From contig MARA01000002.1 of NCBI GenBank assembly GCA_001792895.1, forward strand, positions 1,984,001-2,048,000: 64,000 nt of DNA. The letters run 5' to 3'. Within the stretch, counting starts at the first letter, position 1. Each line of letters opens with the position of its first letter. The notes beneath the pieces are model-generated. The model saw only the letters and a list, made by a program, of their open reading frames with translations, was not told where the DNA came from and ran no database searches. Origin of the DNA: Lentinus brumalis (taxonomy: Eukaryota > Basidiomycota > Agaricomycetes > Polyporales > Polyporaceae). A program made the translations under genes and the position numbers. This document shows, piece by piece, positions 17,466 through 28,996 of the stretch.

Positions 17466-20185
17466 ATGTCCGACGATCCTTTCAATGTGCCCCCCGTTCC
17501 AGAACAAGATGAGGTTGGAGCCGGAGGCGACGCTCTTCCAACCTACGACGACCTGACGACCCAGCATGGCCCGAACTCAAGGTGTGTACTTGCCGGACAT
17601 CGTTCCGAAGCACTAAGCAGACCGAGGTTGCGATCTCTAGGTTTGGTCGCTGGAGGGAATGGATTGAGAAGAGGTGCGTCCGCACTTTAGTCGCATGGAC
17701 CTCAGTCCACTGACCACTGATCTCATAGAGCCGCGGAACGCTACGCGGAGACATCACCAGCCGATGTTGAGCGAAGACGACAGCGAGGATGGGGAGAAGG
17801 TGTGAGTCTAGTCGACCTCTTCAGCTCCGGCCACATACCCGTATTGACTTCCCGCGAAGGTGGACCAACAGCCGCAGCCCCAGTCCGCACTGCAGTCGCA
17901 ACCACCGGTGGCGTTCCCTCCAACGATGTCCGTATATGCACCATCAACGCATTCCTCGATGTATACATCCAGCTATGGCACATCTTCGCACCCTGTGTCA
18001 ATGTATTCCAGCGCGCCCTCCTCCTTCAACTTCGGGACACATCTCCATCCCCAGCTGCATCTACAGACGTCGTTTGCCACCCTGCCCGTCTCTCCTCTCA
18101 CGCATGCGAAGTATCCTCCTCCGCCCACCTCTCTAATACCTGAGTCCATCCCACCCAGTCACTTGAAGTTGTACAACTTCGGTTCGCGCTTCTTGCCTCA
18201 TGCGACGTCTCCGATTCGATGTCTGCTGCCACTGAGCAACCACCATCTATTGTTGATTGGGCACGACAACGGTCTATCTGTCTTAAACATGTATCCAGGC
18301 GAGACAGACGAGGACGACGATGCCGAGAAAGGCCCAATCGATGCGGAGGCCAAGCTCATATGGGAAGGCGAAGGGTGAGTCTCTTTCTGTGGGATGCACC
18401 CGTCGACTTGAGTTGTATCTCGTAGTGTCCACCAGATGTCGATCTTGGAGTCCGAAAGCACCGGGGAGGGTACCCCGCAGGGCGTGGTGCTCGCGCTTGT
18501 GAGTACTGAGTCGGACTCGTCCAAGGAGCAAGAGAGCCCGAGGATACTTCGTATGTACAATCTCGCTAGCTTGGTTAGCCTTGCAAAGTGGGCTAGTACA
18601 CAGAAGGTTGGTGTCTACTATGACATACCGCATACAATCTGGTAGCTTACCCGTGACATGCAGGATGCTAAACCTTTGGATCTGCGCGGTGGCCAGAAGA
18701 GCAAAGGTTCCAATGGGAAGAAGCACCATCGACCGCCAAGCTCGATCACCAAAGGCCTGAAGAACCTTGTGCTCGACGGTGGAATCGCACAACCGACATC
18801 TCCCTCACGACGTCATGAACCTCAGGCATCGTATTCGTCTCTGACAAGTACTTGGACATCCCCGGGTCGGTCGAGGCCTGCCGCACCTACGCGTGCGGAC
18901 TCGGTAGACTCTGAGTGGGATATGATCAATGAGTTACCACTACGATGGGCCACGAATTACACCCCCTCGCCTCTGCTGGGTCACGGCTACAGCACAACTC
19001 TGTCTTGGTGTACGATGTTTGGAAGAACGAGGGCCAGCGAGGCCCCGGCGGCGTGTTGCTGGCTATCGCGACCAAGTCATCTATCCTTTTGTACGAGGCC
19101 CCCAAGGGCGAGCGCGCGTTCCGCTTCACGAAGGTTCGTAGCTTTACGTGCCATGCTCTCTACGAGCGTCTTCACATATTGTACGCTGACAACGTGGTAC
19201 GACTTTGCACACAGGAATTCTACACTCCCCTACACGCGAAGAGCATCACCTTCATCCACCAATCGGTGCAAGACAATGTCTCCCGCAGTCCTTCGGATGT
19301 CCTCCCGCGCAGCTCTACGGTCGACTCTCTGACCCCCCGACATACGCGTGGTTTCTCCTTCAACGCGAACATCAAGGCCTACCCGACACAGCTCTCCCTC
19401 TTTGTCGTCTTTGAAAAGAAAGCGGGGACCATTCGTGTGGCTGACGCCGCCGTAGGCGAGGTCGAACTGTACGAGGACAACTGGAGCGCACAGCAGAACG
19501 CTCTAATGGCCACCCCGAGCACGAGCTCCCTCACGTCGCGGCGCTCGCGTGCATCCTGGGACGGCCGCGGGTTCACCAAGGAGAAGGGCTCATGGGCGCG
19601 CCCCGTGAAGTTCGATATTCCCGGGCCAACGGGGAAATCGACAGTGACGCAGATGTGCCTCCTTACACGGGGTCGACAGTCGCACATAATCCCCCATCCG
19701 CTGCCCGCGAAGGTGTCTGCGGTGCCGCCATACCGCATCTTCTACTGGACCTCCGCACCAACAAGTGTCACGGTACGGGTATGCCACTCCGACATACCAG
19801 AGGAGCCGCCGTTCTTGCAGGCCGTGGCCTTCAGCGACGAAGGAGTGGAGGTGCAGGAGGTCTCCCTGTCGCAGCTCTCAGAGCGGAAGGGGAAAGGTCG
19901 TGCACAGGATCCTATACGTGCGCAAGCGGACGTCGGTGGAGCTGCAGGGCTTCTGATGGTCGGGGGCACTGGGATCGTCCCTTCTTCCCCGGTCTGTCGC
20001 GGTCGTACTCGACGTCGAGCTTCAACAGTTACGCCTCCTCAACTCTTGAGGATGAAAGTGGACTGCCGTCAAGATGTCGGGGTGAGGGCATCTACGGCTG
20101 GGTACAAAAGGGCGCGGAGGACTGGCGGGTAGTGTGGCTTGGGGACGCGAGTTCCGAGGACGATGGAGGGTTCGACGAGGAATGA
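17466..20185 (+). CDS. CNH-domain protein with two apparent frameshifts
   Basis: Starts MSDDPFNVPPVPEQDEVGAG. Short exons encode YDDLTTQHGPNSR, FGRWREWIEKR and AAERYAETSPADVERRR, followed by a low-complexity Gln/Ser/Pro/Tyr region (17860-18120). A citron-homology (CNH) beta-propeller follows: LLLIGHDNGLSVLNMYPGE, RILRMYNLASLVSLAKWAS, LLAIATKSSILLYEAPKGER, KSITFIHQS, QLSLFVVFEKKAGTIRVADA. CNH domains occur in Rho1 GEFs, Vps39-type proteins and GCK kinases and bind GTPases or other partners; no GEF or kinase domain is present here. The frame must shift twice, at a C5 run (18962-18966) and a G5 run (19962-19966); one extra base in each would restore it. For the first an intron (18902-18989) is an alternative. 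The C-terminus is GYGWVQKGAEDWRV-type acidic sequence ending DDGGFDEE. Either sequencing errors or a damaged gene. Confidence 0.7.
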
Positions 20186-20417
20186 TATGGACATTTGGGA
20201 GCGCGACTAATAGTACATGGACAGATGTTATGCAAGCCACCATCACATGAGGAAAGCATTGAATATAGGTTAGATTGTATGTCCCAGGTGTACAGTGAGT
20301 GCAACAGTGCAAGGTAATGCAAATGTCCCATAGCAAAATGAAAGGGAGGATGTATCAGTACGAGTAACAAGGTGGTATAGACAACGAGAACAACGGAAAA
20401 CAGTGCAGGCACGAAGA

Positions 20418-23400
20418 CTATGATGGAAGAGTCTGGGGGTCCGATGTGGTCGTCGCACCCCGCAACACCGTGAATGACCGCCGTCCTTGCTCGTCTACGC
20501 CTTCTCCAGGCTGCGTCGTGGACGACGCGCCCTGTGATGTCCCGGGCTGCGCTTTGCGCATGACAACGAACGAGCGGCCGCTGTCTTGATCAGGCGGCGG
20601 GCTCAATGGTGCGTCGCTCTCGCTCATTCGGCGACTCTTCTTCCTGTTATACCAATGCTTCTTCTTCGGCTGTGTCAGAGCGGAGGGCCCCAGATTCAGG
20701 TACTCAACCCGGGCCTGCTGCTCCGCAGCCGGTGCTGCACTACCACCTGCGCCCTGCGCCATGAACGACGTCGCGGGCGCGAGCTCGACGATCGCCGTCT
20801 GGGACTTGGTGCGGATATGTGCGGGTGGCATGGCGCCAGGCGGCAGGCCTATTGCAGCGCTGGCAATTGACGGCGTGGCAGGGGGCGAGTCATCCAGAAC
20901 TGACGGCGCAGACCTTGCCAGCGAGCTTGGTCCTATGTGGCGCTCGCGGTCAACCGACGGGAACGTCTGGGTGGAGCCGGACGCTATGGCGTAAGGTGAG
21001 TCGTAATGGGCGCGCCCTCCAGCGACCCTGGCGAACCCGGACTTCGGTGCTTCGGGGGCCGAAGGCTGCTCCTCCACCGCACTGTACCCAGGACCAGGGA
21101 ATGGTTGCCATGCACCCATGATAAAGCCTGTCTCATCGTCGCTGTCCTCCTTGTACGGCTGCATTGCATGTTCAGGACGGAGGACGGAAGGTGGTCCCGA
21201 AGAAGGCGCGCTAGTGGTCTGGTAGGGCGGCGAAGGTCGTGACAGGGCCAGAGTTGAAGGCTGCCGCTCGGTAGCACGGTAGCCGCGCTTCGAACTCGGA
21301 TGTCGTGGACCGCAGCAACCCATGAGACCAAGCGTACCGAGAAGGCCGCTGTCAACCACATGCCGGCTCCTGGCAAATCCGACGCCGCCGACAATGCGGA
21401 GGACGGCTTCGAGCACCTTCACAATGAACATCAGGACGAAGGCGAGGTATATCAGGCCTAATATGAATAGGATCGCATATGCGACCCACTGTGCGGCACC
21501 GGCACCAATGGAAACCTGACAGCGACGGAAGGTTAGCTTACGTACAGCGCAAGATCGTGAGACACATACGACTGGGGTGAGGATGACGAGAAGAACAGCA
21601 ATGACAATCCTCGCTACGCAGAACAGGAAGCTAATGAGACCCATGCTAGCTCCTTGACCCCAAGGCAGCCAGATACTGGTCCCTAGTGCAGCCGCAACTT
21701 CCACGACCAGGATGACGATAGCCTGCGCAGTCCCGCTCTTCTGGCCGAACCCTATCGTGACTCCGAACGCTATATTGATCGCGAAGAGGGTGCATGCGAA
21801 CAGCTGAGAACCGTGCCTGTAGTGGTTGTACAGCGGCCCGAGGGATAGAAGGGTCCAGGTCTCGTCGTATAGCTTGCTCGTCCGCGTGAGCGTAAGGCGG
21901 AGTACCAAGAAGGCGGGAATGAGCACGGAGAGGAAGGCGAAGGAGAGTGCGGCAAGGGCGATCGAGACTGTCGAGGCCTGCCCCTTACCAAGACTCATCT
22001 GGTAGCACGAGAAGATGGTGATAGGGAGGTGGAAGAGGATAAGGATACGGATGAGGTTGCCCTGGAGGACGCTTCCGTGGAGTGACACGAAGTTACTCCT
22101 CCACCGCCACCAGGAGCGAGTAGCGGGAAACCGTGACATCGAGCGAGAAAAGACAGTATGGCCATTGAGCGACCGGTTCTCATCAACCGCGGTAACTGCT
22201 CCAACGCCGTCGAGCATGTCCTTGCTCGTGGAAGAGTAGCGAGGACTCCGGTTACCGCCAAGTCCTACGCCAGACTGCGCACCTCCAGTCGCGCCAGAGA
22301 TTAATGAGAGGAGGAAGTCGAGTGCCCAGACCAAAACACTGAGGACAATCGTCGCCGCGATTATCGCAAGGAACAAGGACAGGCAGATCCCGAACAAATC
22401 CTGGGGGCGAACACCGACTGACCACGCGAAGGCGGGAATCCCGGTCGTCGCGTTGGCAGGAAGCTGGAAGATGAAGTTCGGTGCATGGCTGTCGATAAAT
22501 ATCGGCGAAGAAGGGTCGCTCAATTGATCGGCGAAATTGGAAGGGGGTTCGTAAGGTTCAACGGTGAGAGGATTCCAGTGGTATTGCCCAGCATTCTTGC
22601 CCTGCGTAATCGAGATGTCTGAATGAGCAGTTAGTACACCTGCATGTAGAGCGGTAGTAATAAGGACTAACTATAGCTCAACGTCGCCCAAGCGGTCTGG
22701 GAAAGCAGTGGATCTGCCAGGACACAATCAGCTTCTCAATGCAGATGTCTAACGATTCGACTTACAAGTGAACATGGGCCATTGCACCGCTATCATGGAC
22801 AGCGCTGCACACCATTGAGTATGGAAGACGATATCCCTGAGGGAGGGTGTACCTGCGTGAACATGATCAGTTGCAAACTCGTTGAACCGGATTGATTGCA
22901 AGCCAACAGATGTGAAGGCCGATGCTCTGCGAACAATGTCCGCATGGACATAATCACAATTCATAGAAAGCTCAACTCGGCTTCTCGCTATAGACGCAAC
23001 GAGAACGCAGCTCAAGCCCGGCGCATCCCCCGTTGCACCGATGTGATACTGGTATAAGAATATAGCACGCCGCCGTGTGTTCCTTCCCCCTTGTCTGCGA
23101 CGCACTCCAACCGAGGCAGCAGAAAGCGACAGAACCGACAACTGACATAATCATGCTCGGACCGAACCGTTGAGTCATACTGTGCCCCCCGGCGAAATCG
23201 GCCTCAGCCTGTAGGTTGCTGTCATGCGAAGAGAAGTGCGAGAGGTTGACTCGCAGCGAAGCAACGGGGCGGGTGCGAGAATTGACTCCATGACCAGACG
23301 TTGGTCTCGTCCACACCGGTCTTTCGAAGCCAGGAGAGCGGATAGATTGACTTACAGAAACGCATCAGCGCAGGTGACGACGCGAACCGTTCACCGCTCA

Positions 23401-24203
23401 GCGCACTTGCAAGGATAAATCCCGCGCCCTCGATCCTGGCCAATATCCCACTCCCACCCATGGACGAGCCGCGTCCCCACGCGGCGACCAGCCGCGCGAT
23501 GCCCACTATTGCCCAGTATCCTATCGCGAGACCGACGGTGCACCAGAAGATGATGTGTGCGTGGCCATAGACGGAGTCCACGGCTCCAGGTACGAGCATG
23601 GTCGTGTTCACGTCCAGACACAAGAGTTCGCGCTGGGATGGGTCCAGGGCTCGTAGGCGCGTGTCGAACGTCGCAAGCTCGTATCCGGTGCTAAGCAGCA
23701 CCGATGATGAGAATGCGAAGGGGCCTGGGCTGAGCGGGCAGTAGCCATTCTGGGGATCAGGAGTGCCTAGGGGGGAGGCTGGGCGGAGGGTCGCGCAGAA
23801 GAAAGAGTTGCTGTTGTTGTTGGGTTGTTGGAAGGTCAGTAGTTCCGTGGTCGTGAAAAGAGTCGCTGGTGGGTGTTTGATCCCGTGTCATTGCAAGAAT
23901 CTGCATATCGGAACATGGGCACTCACTGGCAACCGGATGTTCTCCATCTGACGCCGCAACTATCGTCTGAGGCGTCGTTCCAATTACGGTGAAGTTAATG
24001 TATGGTCCCTTGGCGCTGTCGGGGAAGAACTGTGCATAGACAGTTGAGACGTCGACTTTCTGAGTTGTGTTCTCGCTCGTGAAACAGTCGGAGTATTGTA
24101 GGGTGGCAGGTTGCGCGGTCGTGGTCGTAAAGTGGGAGACTAAGAGAGAGCAGAGCAGCAAGAAGACCCTCCATGGTGACATGGGCTCATGAAAGCCTGC
24201 CAT
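20418..24203 (-). CDS. TRP-like/flavin-carrier membrane protein with ML-like domain
   Basis: Fungal TRP-like family (Flc1-3/Pkd2/Spray relatives), implicated in calcium homeostasis, FAD import into the ER and cell-wall integrity. Start placed at 24203 (MAGFHEPMSPWRVFLLLCSL, a signal peptide); ATG 24182 is a shorter alternative. The lumenal ML-like domain follows (QYSDCFTSENTTQKVDVSTV, then FFPDSAKGPYINFTVIGTTP). Membrane segments are spread over several exons: SVYGHAHIIFWCTVGLAIGY; VRPQDLFGICLSLFLAIIAA; LIRILILFHLPITIFSCYQ; IALAALSFAFLSVLIPAFLV; LFACTLFAINIAFGVTIGF; AIVILVVEVAAALGTSIWL; FLFCVARIVIAVLLVILTPV; WVAYAILFILGLIYLAFVLM. A cytoplasmic tail of about 300 residues, Ser/Pro-rich, ends at TAG 20420-20418. 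Convergent with the CNH gene. Confidence 0.82.
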
Positions 24204-25449
24204 GGGGGTGGCGGAGGAGAGCAGCAGAGAGATCGAGGTGGTGAACGTTGAAGATGCCTGCGACACGAGACGACAGCGTCATCGTGGCGCCCTCGGTTAA
24301 CCCTTGTTACGTAGGTGCTTACACTCTAAGGCCTCATCATTAGTCTGATAAGGTCAGAATGAAACTCCGAAAGTGAACTTTTGATAGGGATAGTAGAACG
24401 TCAGGGACTCGAGTCCTTGAGCTTGATCTCGACGCCTTCCCTGGTCTATCATGCAGGTAGGCACCCTATGTATATGATTGCATGCCTCGGCTCTTCTGGT
24501 TTCCAAGACTCTGCATTCCATCGTTGCGACTGAACAGCCTTGCCATCGAAGACGTTGATTATCGCCCGCCTTCTCGTGCTTCCGCCGGCACTCCGCACTC
24601 ACGTCGTCGTCTGTCAACTTGCTTCCAGGATTTCTTCTCACCGCCATGAGAAGACAGGAGCGTCGGACGACTGCCAATCATCAACGTGAAGCTAGCTTGG
24701 GAAGCTGGCCGTATACAGCCGTATACCCTCCGTTCTTGTGCCGTAGTAGGCGTTCATGGCATGTCAGGGTGCGCTTCATTCTCCACATGAACCTGTCAGT
24801 GGCGGCGAAGGACAATCTCAAGAGAGACACCAGGGCAGTAAACCATCGGAACATGCCGACATTTGGGTTGGGCTCCTCGGCGCGAGGGGGGACCCGACTC
24901 GCTTGGCCAGGCTCGCCCCACTCCCCTCAATAGGTGAGTGCACTACCGCTTGATATTCGTGTGGCAATGTGGGTGCTCCTCGAGGCTCGAGCCTCGCGCA
25001 GTGGCTTCCCAGATGATCTTTGCCATACAGGACGGATGTTTAGATCGGACACCACATGTTCCCCCGCGGTGCAATTGAATGAATTCGACGGCCTCTGGCA
25101 AGTCGGTCGTCGACCAGGTGCGATCATACAGGTGCCCGATGTACCTATGTACCGATGCACAGTCCTGGACGTTAACGCTATCATTGTCGGACGTGTGGTT
25201 CGCGTGTGTATGTACGTCCCGGCGGCCTCCCACCACCACCGACGACCACTCTGGTGGCGCACCTGTAGCACCGGTTGGCCGTTCTCTGGAAGCGTGAACG
25301 CCGTAGAAAGCCCGGGAACATGCGTCTGCGACTGATCAGGCTGTGACATCGAATCTCAGTGACAGCTTCGACGTCAAGATCTGGTGCGGACGCATCTGCT
25401 CGCCCTCCAGGAAACTTTGTCTCGTTGGGGATCTTTCGCCCACCCACGC

Positions 25450-25810
25450 CTATACGTCTTCTATCACTGGTCGTTTGGATCTCACCATGTCATCATCTGC
25501 AGAAGTCGCTGACTTGTTCGTTTCCTGTGTGCAGGCTCTGTCCCGGGCGCTCACGTCCATCGCGAAGCCCGAGTCGATGACGGACGCATTATTGCGGCGT
25601 ATCTTCAGCGGTCTCGACAGGTTCCTGCTCCGCAGGTCGACAGTCGTCTGAATACTTCCGGCGTATTCTGGTACCCATTCTCTGTGAGTTTTGTGTTCTG
25701 CCACGGCCGGAGCTTGGAAATCTTCCTCGCGAAACTGCCGCCACTCTGAAATTCTGAAGTGCTTTGCAAATGCCTGGACCCCGAGGTTCGCTTGGGCGAG
25801 CCTGCAAGGG
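25450..25810 (-). pseudogene. Protein-like open fragment, unknown
   Basis: After a possible CAG acceptor near 25810 the minus strand reads without a stop to 25450: LAQANLGVQAFAKHFRISEW, RQFREEDFQAPAVAEHKTHR, EWVPEYAGSIQTTVDLRSRN, LSRPLKIRRN and on. The aromatic and charged composition of the first ~75 residues looks like real protein, whereas the last part does not. No 5' exons could be joined with confidence and I do not recognise the family. It could be an exon of an unannotated gene or a remnant of a repeated element. Confidence 0.25.
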
Positions 25811-26149
25811 AGAACAGACTATCCGTCGCGAACCCATCACCACGCTGGCGCGTTTGCGGGGGCCCCGCCGCGGACTTGCTCGGTCCCGCACTAGTGTTGT
25901 TATGGCGGGATCGCGCGCGGCGCTACGACCATGTTTAGTTGCTATAAGCGTTACGTGGAGGCATGTCTCAGAGCCGGAAGCTAGTGTATATCGATGGCTA
26001 CTGACCACCCCGCGTTCTGCAAGCGAGAGGCTTGCCACACACGTGGATACGAGAGTCCGTCTTCGTGGCGCCTTGCCATGTTTGTGCAAAGTGGAACGAA
26101 GGTTGCGGGGGGCATCTCGATTGTCCACGGCCCCCTGGCTCGTCCGATA

Positions 26150-26546
26150 CTATCGCGTCCCCAGTGTTCGCCCAGGAAGCCTTGTCCTGCGAATGTCTCA
26201 TCCCCCTCCTCTCCGATAATGTTCATACTTTATACATACCTCGGAGACGTTTACCCTGACCTGCGTGCCAAATTTGAGGGCTATACGTCGACTAGTGAGG
26301 GAATGAGAGTGAGCGCAGTGCTCGCGACCCCAGTGTTCGCCCAATTCCCACACCCATGGTCCAAAATGCCTCCTCAGTCGATTGAAGCTCGAATTCTCGC
26401 TCAATCCGCGGCATTCTTTTTATCAATAATGCGCAAAGCATTCGCGCACAATTGTGCCAACCTGCATCATTATGGGATGAACAATGGGTGTGCTACGGGA
26501 ATTTGAGCGAACACTGGGGGCGGAGCGAACACTGGGGTCACGATAG
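26150..26546. mobile_element. Tc1/mariner-like MITE (397 bp), TA target site
   Basis: The ends are inverted copies, CTATCGCGTCCCCAGTGTTC at 26150 and CTATCGTGACCCCAGTGTTC read inward from 26546, each bordered by TA (26148-26149 and 26547-26548). The core motif CCCCAGTGTTCGC occurs four times: 26159, 26328 (same orientation), and inverted at 26507-26519 and 26525-26537. The two right-hand copies lie 18 bp apart as direct repeats, like the repeated transposase-binding sites of some Tc1/mariner elements. The inner pair (26328-26519) also has matching inner flanks (CCAATTCCCACACCCAT against CAAATTCCCG...CACCCAT), so a second element may be nested or the element may have duplicated an arm. No coding capacity. 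Confidence 0.72.
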
Positions 26547-28996
26547 TAACCTCATGGCCGTGATGTCGCTATCGGCGAATGGGGTTTGCCCGAGTGAGCT
26601 CATATGTTCCCATGACCAGGAGGGCGCGTCGGTAAAAGGCAAGCCTCGTATAGATATATTCACGCCCAGGGTGCTATTGTGCAAGGATAGCGCGGCTTCC
26701 ACCCGGTCGAAAGCTCCACTTTTCTGAGGTGGACTGTCGGGGTACGCACGACAGGGCTGCAGGGGGGTGGGTGCGTCGAACAAAGCCCGCTACTAGTGTT
26801 TGGTATTAGTAACGTCAGTGGCACGGCGGAGGAGGAGAGAACTCGAGACGCCACAACGGGACCAGTAGAGACTGAATAAACGCGGCGGGAAGTGCCTACC
26901 GCGAGGGGGCTTGGTTCGTGTTTCAGCTGCCAGCCGGACAGCGGCATGCTTCTCTCGCCCACACCCAACAGGCAACTCAGGCCCGCCCGGAGCGTGTGAC
27001 ACCACCCAGCGCGACGTAAGAAGCGTGCTTAGGGACCAGAACGCAGAAGCACGCAACTGCTAGGCACGCCCCGCTCGGCGGCTCCCTGGGCCGCGTGCGA
27101 AGACATGTTATCGTACGCATACCCGCGAAGCTTGGCGAATAAAGCAGCCCCAGAGAGCGACCTCTTCTGAGCCGGGTCGACATGGCGTGGAAGCGCGACA
27201 CGCGGGAAATGACGACTTTCGCCAGGCATTGTCCGGTCACGGTGTAAAGGCCATGACACACTGCGTCACCGAGAGGAGATGTCAGGGATCTGTTGCAGGT
27301 CCTGGCAGTCCGCGGGCACTACAATTTCATGAGATCTGGCAGCTCGTCCCTTGGGCCTTACGTTTTGAAATCAGAGTCCGACCTGTAGGCTGCAGGATAC
27401 CGAACCGGACAGCCCTCAGGCGGAAGCTGTCGCCTTCTGCGCTCCGGATCCCGAGGGGATTCCTTGGGCGCAGAGCCGAACGCTGAGACCGAGGAGGCCT
27501 CCGTAGTCGTCGCGCAGGCACAGCGAGGACAGAGGCTAATCGAGGCCGCGAAGTCTGCTGTCAACCGGCTGTCGGCAACGTCGTGCAACTGACGAGACTG
27601 TGACTTGGTTTCCAGTCGAGAGCGCCAGCTTCAACATGAATCTCCCGCGTCTTCCGAGCTGCAGACTCTGACTCTGCAGCGATATACTGAAGCATGGCGC
27701 AGGGAGAGTGTGAGCGACACGGTATACCCGAACCACTCACTGTCAAGTCCGGAGTGCAAAGTAGTGACCGACAGGCCGGTACTTGATTACCTCCCTGCGG
27801 CATTGCAAACATGAGCGTGCCGGGAGCAAATGCAGACGCTGCGAAGCGCACCTCCAGAGTCTTTGCTACGACGTATGGCGCCGTCAGAAACAGGGTTTGG
27901 AAGCTGGACCGGGAGTCTTCCAGTCCGTTATCGCACTAGCGACATGGCCAAAGACTAGGTTGGCAAATTGGGTTTGCGCTTCGCGGTAACGTCCTCATGT
28001 CAGGCAGCCCCTCGCGAAAGACCTGTTTACGAGATAGTTGACTCAGTGGGAACGTTGGTCCTGCGTCAAGCATTTGACAACCCGCGTGTGCGAACGAGCA
28101 TGTGCATCGACCCACTAGTGCTCCTTAGCCGGTGGTCTCACAACCTGGAGGACCGAGGGCCGAGGCACCTGCATATGCATATATCACGGCGCTGCAGAAC
28201 CGTCAGCGCCACGAAGCCGGGGAGTCCGGATGCGGACAGAAACTGCACGTACTTACGCGGTGCATCGGGCAGCGAGCCAACGTCGAGTCGGCGACAGTCA
28301 CCGCGCGGGCCGCAGAGGGATCCTACATTGCCGCTTGGAGAGCTGCCGGAGTCCACGCACGTCAGCGCCGTGCACCGCGAACGGCGAACGCAGCGCAGGA
28401 GGCACATCGCGGACAGCCAACGACACAGCCCGGTGGTTCGCCGTCGTCCTAGAGGAGGCAACTGAACGGATGCAGATGGTAGTTGACTCGAGTCTGACAA
28501 GCTCCCAAGTACGCCAGCGACTGACGACGGACTTCAGAGGCGACTTCGAGGAGGCTGTATCGACAGACCGGCGTGTGGACAAGCAAGCGTCGTCATGTGG
28601 CGCCCCCACAGCCAGCCCGCTTCGGTCGGTGTGCCCGACTTTTGCGCTACTTTTGCTCCCGGCCCGCCGCCTTCCCACGACCGTCGCGACCGCAGACATC
28701 CGGTCACCCCGCGCGTGACGGGTCGCGCCATGCGTGACCGTCCCGATCGAGCACGCATACATGCGCGCTTACTAACGCGTATCGAGCGCCTCACATCTCT
28801 CCCTCTGCCATCAACGTCGTCTGATCGCCACTCGAGCTCGATCCTCTGCGGCTGCATTCTTGCTCTGCTATCTCCAGCACTGCTTTTCGGACTACATACG
28901 CGACCCTCCGTGGCGTGAGGGCCTCAAACAGTGAATTTGTAGCTGCGGCGCACCGCACTCCCAAACATCCTGCTGGTAACTTGTTGACGGTTAACC

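Larger units (their letters stand above)
24204..28996. other. Gene-poor 4.8-kb region upstream of the ING gene
   Basis: No complete gene could be supported. Open frames are short and sit on both strands. It holds a TA-flanked MITE (26150-26546) and one protein-like fragment on the minus strand (about 25450-25810). The rest is of ordinary GC content with no tandem arrays and no obvious RIP-like AT enrichment; it may be decayed transposon sequence. Confidence 0.45.

Noticed and set aside
18902..18989. Intron as explanation of the first CNH frame break
   Set aside because: GT-AG and phase are possible, but it would remove LPLRWATNYTP and LASAGSRL, which look like domain sequence; kept only as an alternative.
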